DNA of 5,601 nucleotides from Clostridia bacterium (GTDB lineage Bacteria > Bacillota > Clostridia > Oscillospirales > Acutalibacteraceae): the NCBI GenBank assembly GCA_017519685.1, contig JAFWRV010000398.1:1-5601 (forward strand), in the 5' to 3' direction. Positions 1 to 5,601 of this stretch are shown piece after piece. Positions within the stretch are counted from its first letter, which is position 1. Every line of letters starts with the position of its first letter. Below the pieces are notes generated by a model. The model was given only the letters and a program-made list of their open reading frames with translations, searched no databases and was not told where the DNA came from. The position numbers were made by a program, and so were the translations under genes.

Positions 1-1
1 A

Positions 2-1144
2 TCCGCCGCTTCAATCGGTATTTTACAGGCGCTTGCCGTCACGGGTCAGGTTTCCTGGGCCGCGGCAATCCCGATTGTAATGGGTCAGAATATAGGTACC
101 TGTATAACGGCAATTATTTCCGCAATCGGAGCCACCAAAAACGGTAAAAGAGCGGCTCTTGCCCATCTGCTTTTCAATGTATTCGGAACGGTAATCTGGG
201 TCGCGGTATTCTGGGCGGTCAAGGCAGCGCTTGCCCCTGCTTTTCTTTCAAACCCGGTTACTCTTTACGGAATAGCGCTCAGCCACACGGTTTTCAATGT
301 GCTGACGATGCTGATTGTCCTTCCGGCGTCATCGCTTCTCGAAAAAGCGGTTATGAAAATCCTTCCCACGTCGAAGAAGGATACCGTGGCGGAGTTCGAG
401 CTTGATGAAAGACTTCTCGCCACCCCGACTCTCGCCATCGAGCAGTGCCGCATACTGACGGTTGAAATGGCGTCCCTTGCCGTTGAGTCAATATCCGACG
501 CGATGCGATGCATTTTTAACTATTCGGAGGAAAAGGCAAAGAATATCAGGGAGGATGAAGAAAAGAGCGACCATTATGAGGACGCTCTCAGCTCTTATCT
601 TGTAAAGGTAAGCCGCTATGACATCAGCAACCGTGACAGCCGTGAGGCGGCGGAGCTTCTCAAACTTATCGGTGACTTTGAGCGTATATCCGACCACGCG
701 GTCAATATTCTCGAATCCGCCGAGGAGATGAAGGACAAGGAGATAGTCTTCAGCGGAGAGGCGGAGAAGGAAATCAAGACCATAATCGCCGCAGTTGAGG
801 AGATAGTAAATCTCTCCTATCTGGCGTTTGTCAACAACGCTCTTGAAATTGCCGTAACGGTCGAGCCGCTTGAGCAGGTTATCGACGACCTCAAAGAAAA
901 GCTCCGTCTTAACCACATTATCCGTCTTCAGAAGGAAAAATGCACCATTGACGCCGGATTTGTCTGGTCTGATTTGCTGACAAACTTTGAGAGAACATCG
1001 GATCACTGCTCCAACGTCGCGGGCACGATAATCGATGTTGCAAACCACAATATGAATCTTCACGAGTCCATCCGCGCGCTCAAGGAGGACAGTGAGGGCT
1101 TCAGGAGAGAATATAACGCGTATTCCGAAAAATACGCTGTATAA
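2..1144 (+). CDS. Na/Pi cotransporter family protein with C-terminal PhoU-like domain (5' partial)
   Basis: This is the C-terminal 380 residues of a sodium-dependent phosphate transporter-like (NptA/PhoU-fusion) membrane protein; the reading frame is already open at the left edge. The fragment begins in the Na_Pi_cotrans core: SAASIGILQAL, then GQNIGTC (residues 28-34 of the fragment) and a KRAALAH..FN..G stretch, typical of this family. Hydrophobic segments lie at about 4-26, 53-73 and 87-108. From about residue 130 the protein is soluble, helical and charged, with PhoU signatures: an ExxxD motif (E186-D190), then DFERISDHAVN (225-235), and a second copy, NFERTSDHCSN (328-338). These ER.SDH motifs are the usual metal-binding elements of the two PhoU three-helix repeats. 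Family members usually run about 550-600 residues, so roughly a third is missing. The family is thought to import phosphate with Na+, with the tail probably sensing or gating; substrate is inferred from homology. No pst genes are visible nearby. The stop is TAA at 1142-1144. Confidence 0.93.
   Translation, partial: SAASIGILQALAVTGQVSWAAAIPIVMGQNIGTCITAIISAIGATKNGKRAALAHLLFNVFGTVIWVAVFWAVKAALAPAFLSNPVTLYGIALSHTVFNVLTMLIVLPASSLLEKAVMKILPTSKKDTVAEFELDERLLATPTLAIEQCRILTVEMASLAVESISDAMRCIFNYSEEKAKNIREDEEKSDHYEDALSSYLVKVSRYDISNRDSREAAELLKLIGDFERISDHAVNILESAEEMKDKEIVFSGEAEKEIKTIIAAVEEIVNLSYLAFVNNALEIAVTVEPLEQVIDDLKEKLRLNHIIRLQKEKCTIDAGFVWSDLLTNFERTSDHCSNVAGTIIDVANHNMNLHESIRALKEDSEGFRREYNAYSEKYAV
1112..1143 (+). 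terminator. candidate hairpin at the 3' end of the transporter gene
   Basis: GCGTATT (1118-1124) and AATACGC (1131-1137) form a perfect 7-bp stem around a CCGAAA loop. After a 2x2 internal loop, TATA (1112-1115) can pair with TATA (1140-1143), extending the stem. It sits over the last codons and into the stop of the transporter gene. The following bases are A/T-rich but not a clean T-run, so if it is an intrinsic terminator it is a weak one. It could instead stabilise the mRNA 3' end or be chance. Confidence 0.3.
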
Positions 1145-1156
1145 ATATGATATTTA
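1142..1156. repeat. 15-bp perfect AT-rich palindrome
   Basis: TAAATATGATATTTA is a perfect 7-bp inverted repeat around a central G. It begins at the TAA stop of the transporter gene and ends 37 nt before the YhaM-family start codon. A symmetric site just upstream of a gene can be a repressor operator, but palindromes of this base composition also arise by chance. No function can be assigned from one copy. Confidence 0.3.
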
Positions 1157-1181
1157 AGTGAATGAAGATGAACTTTGAAAC

Positions 1182-1189
1182 GGAGTGAT
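1182..1189 (+). promoter_or_regulatory. ribosome binding site that sets the YhaM-family start
   Basis: GGAGTGAT resembles the 16S anti-Shine-Dalgarno complement GGAGGTGAT with one G missing. The GGAG core ends 8 nt before the ATG at 1194. The in-frame GTG at 1185 lies inside this element and has no good binding site of its own upstream, so translation should begin at 1194. Confidence 0.8.
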
Positions 1190-1193
1190 AAGT

Positions 1194-2162
1194 ATGAATT
1201 TCCGGCTTATACCGGGCAGCCAGACTGTGGAAGGGTTCTGCCTGATACGCAGTGTCGAGAAAAAAATAACGGCAAAGGGTTCCGCCTACCTTGATATGGT
1301 AATATCGGACAACAGCGGAGAAATGGTCGCGAAGCTCTGGGATTACAAAGAATCCCCCGCGATGGTTTTCAACAAGTTCGATTTTGTCAAGGTCAGAGGA
1401 CAGATTGTTCCCTTCAACGACACGCATCAGTTCAGGATTGACCGCATCCGCAAGGTTAAGCCCGAAGACAATGTCAGGATAGACGATTATGTGCCGTCCG
1501 CCTGCCTTCCGGGTGACCAGATGCTTGATGAAATCCGTAATATTGTTTTCGGTTTCAGCGATGAGGAGCTTAAAAAACTCGTCATGTGCATAATTGAAAA
1601 ATATGAGGATAAACTCATCTACTGGCCCGCGGCGAAGGCGCTGCACCACGCAATAAGAGGCGGTCTGCTTATGCATACGCTGTCCATTCTTCGTCTTGCC
1701 GCCTCGGTCTGCAATATTTATACTTATGTGAATTACGACCTGCTCTGTTCCGGAATCATTCTTCACGATATCGCGAAAATCTGGGAAATCGACTCAGCCG
1801 AAACAGGAGTGCCCGGCGATTACACCGTTCAGGGAAACCTGATAGGCCACCTTGTTATGGGCGCGATAGAAATCGACAGAGTCGGCAGAGAAACGGGAAT
1901 CAGCGACGATACTCTTATGCTGCTTGAGCACATGCTGATTTCCCATCACGGCATTCCCGAATACGGCGCCGCCAAACTGCCGATGACAATTGAAGCGCAG
2001 GTTCTCGCGATGCTTGACGATTTTGACGCAAAAATGTATGAGTTCTCGTCTTCCGTATTCTCTGTTGAGCCCGGTGAATTCACGGGCAAACAGTGGGCGC
2101 TTGACAACAGAATATTATATAATCACGGCCGCTCCGGTGACGGCGGAGTTGAGCTGAACTGA
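1194..2162 (+). CDS. yhaM: YhaM-family 3'-5' exoribonuclease (OB-fold plus HD domain)
   Basis: The 322-residue product is close to the roughly 314 residues of Bacillus YhaM, a cytoplasmic, metal-dependent 3'-5' exonuclease that trims RNA and single-stranded DNA ends. Residues about 10-90 form an OB-fold nucleic-acid-binding domain with alternating beta-type segments (YLDMVISD, GEMVAKLWD, DFVKVRGQI). The HD phosphohydrolase domain covers about 140-300. Visible metal-site motifs are HHA..GGLLMHT (H151-T162), HDIAK (H191, D192, K195), GHLVMG (H219), LEHMLISHHG (H246, H251, H252) and the closing MLDDFDAK (D275, D276, D278), all characteristic of YhaM. No signal peptide or membrane segment is present. 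I chose the ATG at 1194 over a GTG at 1185 because the GTG falls within the Shine-Dalgarno sequence; an in-frame TGA at 1176 rules out anything longer. It lies 49 nt after the transporter gene and 11 nt before prmA, so it probably heads a yhaM-prmA unit. Confidence 0.9.
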   Translation: MNFRLIPGSQTVEGFCLIRSVEKKITAKGSAYLDMVISDNSGEMVAKLWDYKESPAMVFNKFDFVKVRGQIVPFNDTHQFRIDRIRKVKPEDNVRIDDYVPSACLPGDQMLDEIRNIVFGFSDEELKKLVMCIIEKYEDKLIYWPAAKALHHAIRGGLLMHTLSILRLAASVCNIYTYVNYDLLCSGIILHDIAKIWEIDSAETGVPGDYTVQGNLIGHLVMGAIEIDRVGRETGISDDTLMLLEHMLISHHGIPEYGAAKLPMTIEAQVLAMLDDFDAKMYEFSSSVFSVEPGEFTGKQWALDNRILYNHGRSGDGGVELN

Positions 2163-2173
2163 CAGAGGTAACT

Positions 2174-3100
2174 ATGGCTGACTGGACCGAAATAAGAATT
2201 ACCGTTCCTGCGGATGACGTTGACAGAGCCGGCGACATAACCCAGATGGTTGTTCCTTACGGCATCTATATTGAGGATTACAGGACCCTTGAGCAGGAAG
2301 CGTGGGAAATAGCGCGAATTGACCTGATTGATGAGGATTTGCTTGCGAAGGACAGGTCAAAAGGAATAATCCACGTTTATATTTCACCCGAAGAAAATCC
2401 CGCCGAAGCGGTTTCTTTTCTGAGGGAAAGATTTGAAGCGGAAAACATTGATTTCGAAATAGATGAAACAATCTGCAAAAACGCCGACTGGGAAAACAAC
2501 TGGAAGAAATATTTCAAACCGATGCCCGTCGGAGAGCGCCTGCTGATTCATCCCGTCTGGGAGGAAAAATACGAGGCGGGCTCAAGGGCGGTGCTTCATC
2601 TCGAGCCGGGGCTCGCTTTCGGCTCAGGCACACACGACACAACCCGTCTGTGCCTTGAATCGCTCGAAAAATACGCTTATCCCGGAAAAAGCGTTCTTGA
2701 TATCGGATGCGGAAGCGGAATTCTTTCCGTCAGCTCGCTGCTTCTCGGCGCTGACAGCGCAGTCGGAGTCGATATTGACGCGCTCGCGGTCAAAACCGCG
2801 AAGGAAAACGGGAGGATGAACGGCTTTGACGAGCCACGGTACAGAGTGCTGCGCGGCTCAATGACCGATAAGGTCAGCGGTAAATATGATATTATTACGG
2901 CAAATATCGTTGCCGATATAATAATAAAACTCTGCGAAGACATCCGCGGCTTTATGAACGACGGAGCTGTCTTCATTACCTCGGGCATTATTATTCCCCG
3001 CGAAAATGACGTTCTGGACGCATTCAGGGCAAACGGTCTGCGTGTTGACGAAAGACACGAAAGCGGCGGCTGGCTTTGCTTTGAGGTCCGGGCGGAATAA
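2174..3100 (+). CDS. prmA: ribosomal protein L11 methyltransferase PrmA
   Basis: PrmA is a cytoplasmic enzyme that transfers methyl groups from S-adenosylmethionine to amino groups of ribosomal protein L11. The 308-residue length fits the family (about 290-315). Residues 1 to about 100 form the small N-terminal L11-recognition domain, opening with the typical WTEI.I.V....D. Then come the linker motif W..NWKKYFKP and the family signature EPGLAFGSGTH (E144-H154), followed by the class I methyltransferase domain. That domain has SAM motif I DIGCGSG (D176-G182), an acidic end to the second strand in VGVDID (D200, D202), and the NIVA motif (N244-A247) matching the NIL(A/L) substrate loop. Two positions differ from the usual DPG.AFGTG.H: Glu replaces Asp at 144 and Ser replaces Thr at 151, both conservative. 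An AGAGG sequence at 2164-2168 lies 5 nt before the ATG. It follows yhaM by 11 nt. The product is expected to be functional; loss of PrmA is tolerated in some bacteria. Confidence 0.95.
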   Translation: MADWTEIRITVPADDVDRAGDITQMVVPYGIYIEDYRTLEQEAWEIARIDLIDEDLLAKDRSKGIIHVYISPEENPAEAVSFLRERFEAENIDFEIDETICKNADWENNWKKYFKPMPVGERLLIHPVWEEKYEAGSRAVLHLEPGLAFGSGTHDTTRLCLESLEKYAYPGKSVLDIGCGSGILSVSSLLLGADSAVGVDIDALAVKTAKENGRMNGFDEPRYRVLRGSMTDKVSGKYDIITANIVADIIIKLCEDIRGFMNDGAVFITSGIIIPRENDVLDAFRANGLRVDERHESGGWLCFEVRAE

Positions 3101-3114
3101 AAATACAGTATCGG

Positions 3115-3122
3115 AAGGAAGG
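3115..3122 (+). promoter_or_regulatory. strong ribosome binding site for the alpha-mannosidase gene
   Basis: AAGGAAGG lies in the 27-nt gap after prmA and ends 5 nt before the ATG at 3128 (8 nt if the AAGGA part pairs). It supports that start over the next in-frame Met (codon 14, at 3167), which is preceded by an A-run rather than a Shine-Dalgarno sequence. Confidence 0.75.
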
Positions 3123-3127
3123 TTTCA

Positions 3128-5601
3128 ATGCTTACAGAAAAACAAGTTAATCGGCTCTTTAAAAAAATGGAGAGATTTGAGAATATTCTCGATCCTCTGC
3201 TTTTCAAAAAAGTTGACACAATCGGTGACATAATCAAATATGAAACCACCGAAAGACTTTATGAAATACCGGACGATTCAATCTGTGTTCCCGCGCCTGT
3301 CGGAAGCGGCTGGGGCGGAGAGGAAAGCTTTTGCTGGTATAAGGCGGAATACACCGTTCCCGCGGAGCTTGACGGAAAGAATCTCTTTATTATGCCTCAC
3401 ACTCAGGGCTATGAAACGCTTCTCTGGGTCAACGGTAAACCGTTTGGCACTTTTGCCACAAAGATAGTTTTCACCGGCCACGGCAATCACTACTGCGACC
3501 TTCTCAAGTCAAAGGTCAAAGCGGGTGAAAAAATAAGCATCGCCCTCGAAGTTTACGCCGGTCATTCCTATAAAGGATGTTCGCCTCTTTCCGAAAATCC
3601 GCTGCTTGACTATAACTATACCTACGGCGGAATTGATATCTGCGTCAAGGACGAACTTATACAGGACTTTTATTTTGACCTTGTCTGTGTCAATGAGCTT
3701 TTCAGAAATCTTCCGCCCGAGTCATTCAGGCGCGGTGAAATAGCAAACGCGTTTTGCGATGTTCACAGCAGAGTTTATTATTCACCCGAAGACACCGACG
3801 AGGAATCGTTCAGAGCGGGTCTGCGCGAAGCGTCACCGTTCCTCAAAAAGGTTCTTGAATTGAAAAACGGCCCCGGAGCGCCGTTTGCCGGAATTATCGG
3901 CCATTCCCACATGGATACGGCGTGGCTCTGGAAGTCCACCGAAACCATCAAGAAATGCGCGAGAACATATTCAAATCAGCTGTCCCTTATGGAGCAGTAT
4001 CCGGAGTATAAATTTGTGCAGTCATCCGCCTGCCACGGCAATATGCTTCTTAAGCATTATCCCGAACTCTTTGAAAGAATCAAGGAAAAGGTCGCTGAGG
4101 GAAGATACGAGCCCAACGGCGGCGTATGGGTAGAGTGCGACTGCAATATCACATCCGGCGAGTCGATGGTCCGCCAGTTCCTCTGGGGTCAGAGATTCAC
4201 AAGAAAGCATTTCAATTTCACTTCCAATGTTTTCTGGCTTCCCGACACCTTCGGATATTCAGCGGCAATTCCTCAGATTATGAAGGGCTGCGGCGTTGAT
4301 TATTTTTGCACCACAAAGATAGACTGGAACGACACCAATGTTTTCCCGTATGACACATTCTGGTGGGAAGGCCTTGACGGCACAAGAGTATTCACTCATT
4401 TCAACAAGACTCACTGCTGGCCCGGTCCCGAAGACCTGATTCAGCTGGTAAGCGGTCCTTTCAGAGACGGCCACTCCGTCAAACAGCGCAGCGTAAACAA
4501 TGAAAGACTCATTGCCTACGGCTACGGTGACGGCGGCGGCGGACCCCAGTATGAAATGATTGAGATGTCGCGCAGATGCAAGGACCTCAACGGTGTTCCG
4601 AAGAGCGAGCACATGAGAGTCGGCGACTTTATGCAGAAGCTCGAAAAGGATGTTGTCAATCCCGACACATATAAGGGAGAGCTTTATCTCGAGCTTCACA
4701 GAGGCACCCTTACAAACCAGCACAATATCAAGCGCAATAACAGAAAAGCGGAACTCACGCTCCGCAATCTCGAGTATCTCACCGTTTCAAACGCGGTGCG
4801 CGACGGAGCGGTCGCGAGCGACGAAGCAATCCATCCGCTTTATGAAGACCTTCTTTTAAACCAGTTCCACGATCTTCTTCCCGGCACCTGCATCCCTTCG
4901 GCTCACATTCTTTCGCTTGAGCAGACGGGTAAGGTAATTGATACCTCGGCAAAGCTTATTGCCGAAGCCGTGAAGGGTGAAGGCGACTGCGTAAGCATTA
5001 TAAACACTCTTTCGTTCGACAGATGCGACCCCGTATTCATCGAGTGCGAGGAAGGAATGGTTGCCGACTGTGACTGCAAGCAGCAGAGATATGTTGATAT
5101 CGACGGCAAAAATATTCTTATTCTCAGCGGAATCACCGTTCCCGCGTTTTCAAGTGTTAAGATTAAACTCATAAAAGGCGAGTGTGACGCGCAGAGCGCG
5201 TTCGTGATTGACGGCGATTCGCTTTCAACTCCCTCAGCCGACGTGGTATTTGACGAAAAGGGATATATTTCCTCGTTTATTGATAAGAGAAGCGGCCGTC
5301 AGCTTAAAGGCGACGGATATTCTTTCAACACCTTCCTTATGGCGGAAGATCTTCCCGCCGACTGGGATAACTGGGATGTTGACGCGGACCTTGAGCTCAA
5401 GTTCCGTGACACCTCGGATTTACTTGAGAGAAAGGTTATTTCCGTGGGAAGCGTTGCCGCGATTATCCGCAGCAAGTATTCGATTTCACCCAAGTCATCA
5501 ATAGTTCAGGATATGATTTTCTTTGCGGATACCGCCGAGGTCAGATTTGATACCCTTATGAACTGGAACGATGACCACAGATTCCTCAAGACCGCTTTTG
5601 A
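3128..5601 (+). CDS. GH38 alpha-mannosidase, cytosolic Ams1/MAN2C1 type (3' partial)
   Basis: The frame is open for 824 codons and runs off the right edge; relatives are about 1,000-1,050 residues, so roughly 200 C-terminal residues are missing. It is a retaining, metal-dependent exo-alpha-mannosidase. Residues 1 to about 250 are the N-terminal beta-sandwich seen in the Ams1/MAN2C1 branch, with FCWYKAEY (68-75) and LWVNGKPFG (99-107). The catalytic domain follows, with GHSHMDTAWLW (H261 and D263 as metal ligands), EPNGGVWVECDCN (328-340), FWLPDTFGYS (D373, predicted nucleophile and metal ligand), YGYGDGGGGP (D468), ELYLELHRGT (518-527) and NQFHDLLPGT (H581, fourth metal ligand). The mid and C-terminal beta domains begin after about 620 and include AEDLPADWDNWDVD (739-752). 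Ligand roles are transferred from structurally studied GH38 enzymes. No signal peptide is present and there are 22 Cys, so it should be cytoplasmic, acting on imported mannose-containing oligosaccharides. It lies 27 nt after prmA with its own strong ribosome binding site. The exact linkage cleaved cannot be read from sequence; mannosylglycerate hydrolase (MngB type) is less likely because of the Ams1-like N-terminal domain. Confidence 0.93.
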   Translation, partial: MLTEKQVNRLFKKMERFENILDPLLFKKVDTIGDIIKYETTERLYEIPDDSICVPAPVGSGWGGEESFCWYKAEYTVPAELDGKNLFIMPHTQGYETLLWVNGKPFGTFATKIVFTGHGNHYCDLLKSKVKAGEKISIALEVYAGHSYKGCSPLSENPLLDYNYTYGGIDICVKDELIQDFYFDLVCVNELFRNLPPESFRRGEIANAFCDVHSRVYYSPEDTDEESFRAGLREASPFLKKVLELKNGPGAPFAGIIGHSHMDTAWLWKSTETIKKCARTYSNQLSLMEQYPEYKFVQSSACHGNMLLKHYPELFERIKEKVAEGRYEPNGGVWVECDCNITSGESMVRQFLWGQRFTRKHFNFTSNVFWLPDTFGYSAAIPQIMKGCGVDYFCTTKIDWNDTNVFPYDTFWWEGLDGTRVFTHFNKTHCWPGPEDLIQLVSGPFRDGHSVKQRSVNNERLIAYGYGDGGGGPQYEMIEMSRRCKDLNGVPKSEHMRVGDFMQKLEKDVVNPDTYKGELYLELHRGTLTNQHNIKRNNRKAELTLRNLEYLTVSNAVRDGAVASDEAIHPLYEDLLLNQFHDLLPGTCIPSAHILSLEQTGKVIDTSAKLIAEAVKGEGDCVSIINTLSFDRCDPVFIECEEGMVADCDCKQQRYVDIDGKNILILSGITVPAFSSVKIKLIKGECDAQSAFVIDGDSLSTPSADVVFDEKGYISSFIDKRSGRQLKGDGYSFNTFLMAEDLPADWDNWDVDADLELKFRDTSDLLERKVISVGSVAAIIRSKYSISPKSSIVQDMIFFADTAEVRFDTLMNWNDDHRFLKTAF

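Noticed and set aside
488..1063. 191-codon open frame on the - strand within the transporter's PhoU region
   Set aside because: It lies wholly antisense to a convincingly coding region, has no recognisable domain, and no ribosome binding site that I could support.
1123..1151. Possible promoter for yhaM: TTCCGA (1123-1128) and TATGAT (1146-1151), 17-nt spacing
   Set aside because: The -10 matches 5 of 6 but the -35 only 3 of 6, and the -10 is embedded in the AT-rich palindrome, so it cannot be told from chance.
1101..1766. 221-codon open frame on the - strand opposite the YhaM-family gene
   Set aside because: It is antisense to conserved YhaM sequence and its product resembles no family I recognise; the openness follows from codon bias on the + strand.
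3213..3218. Perfect TTGACA (-35-like) inside the mannosidase gene
   Set aside because: No acceptable -10 lies 16-18 nt downstream (the sequence there is AAATAT-like); CATAAT at 3229-3234 is only 10 nt away.
2677..3249. 190-codon open frame on the - strand across the prmA 3' end
   Set aside because: The product is Ser/Leu/Pro-rich low-complexity sequence typical of an antisense shadow, and it crosses the well-supported prmA/mannosidase junction.
3240..5504. Several short + strand open frames (e.g. 3240-3467, 3885-4133, 4650-4859, 5208-5504) that could suggest a broken gene
   Set aside because: They are all in another frame inside the single uninterrupted mannosidase frame, which I followed codon by codon from 3128 to 5601 without a stop or frameshift.
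1..5601. Search for a novel system: phage, toxin-antitoxin, CRISPR, retron or integrated element
   Set aside because: All space is filled by four recognisable families with gaps under 50 nt; I see no direct-repeat arrays, integrase, reverse transcriptase or unusual small genes.

Overview
The window reads as ordinary chromosome from an anaerobic Bacillota bacterium, most likely a gut-type Clostridia member. The reasons are the YhaM-family exoribonuclease, a Na/Pi transporter fused to a PhoU domain, strong GGAG/AAGGAAGG ribosome binding sites, G+C that looks near half by eye, and tight same-strand packing. I cannot place it to genus. All four genes are on the + strand. I see no mobile element, CRISPR array, tRNA or rRNA.

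Layout: (1) Positions 2-1144 hold the C-terminal 380 residues of a sodium-dependent phosphate transporter-like membrane protein with a cytoplasmic PhoU-like tail; its N-terminus lies off the left edge. (2) Its last codons and the start of the following 49-nt gap carry a hairpin and, next to it, a perfect AT-rich palindrome. This may be a weak terminator or a regulatory boundary. (3) Positions 1194-2162 encode a YhaM-type OB-fold plus HD-domain 3'-5' exoribonuclease. Its start is best placed at the ATG at 1194, because the GTG at 1185 lies inside the Shine-Dalgarno sequence. (4) After 11 nt comes prmA (2174-3100), the ribosomal protein L11 methyltransferase. (5) After 27 nt a long reading frame starts at 3128 and stays open for 824 codons to the right edge. 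It is a family 38 alpha-mannosidase of the cytosolic Ams1/MAN2C1 type, and its C-terminal part is cut off by the window. It has no stop in the window, so it is easy to overlook.

Function: yhaM, prmA and the alpha-mannosidase gene are close enough to be co-transcribed, but I see no shared pathway. RNA turnover and ribosome modification are housekeeping functions, while the mannosidase trims or degrades mannose-containing oligosaccharides in the cytoplasm. The phosphate transporter is probably a separate unit. Every non-coding stretch is under 50 nt. I found no convincing sign of a previously undescribed system; the findings below are modest.
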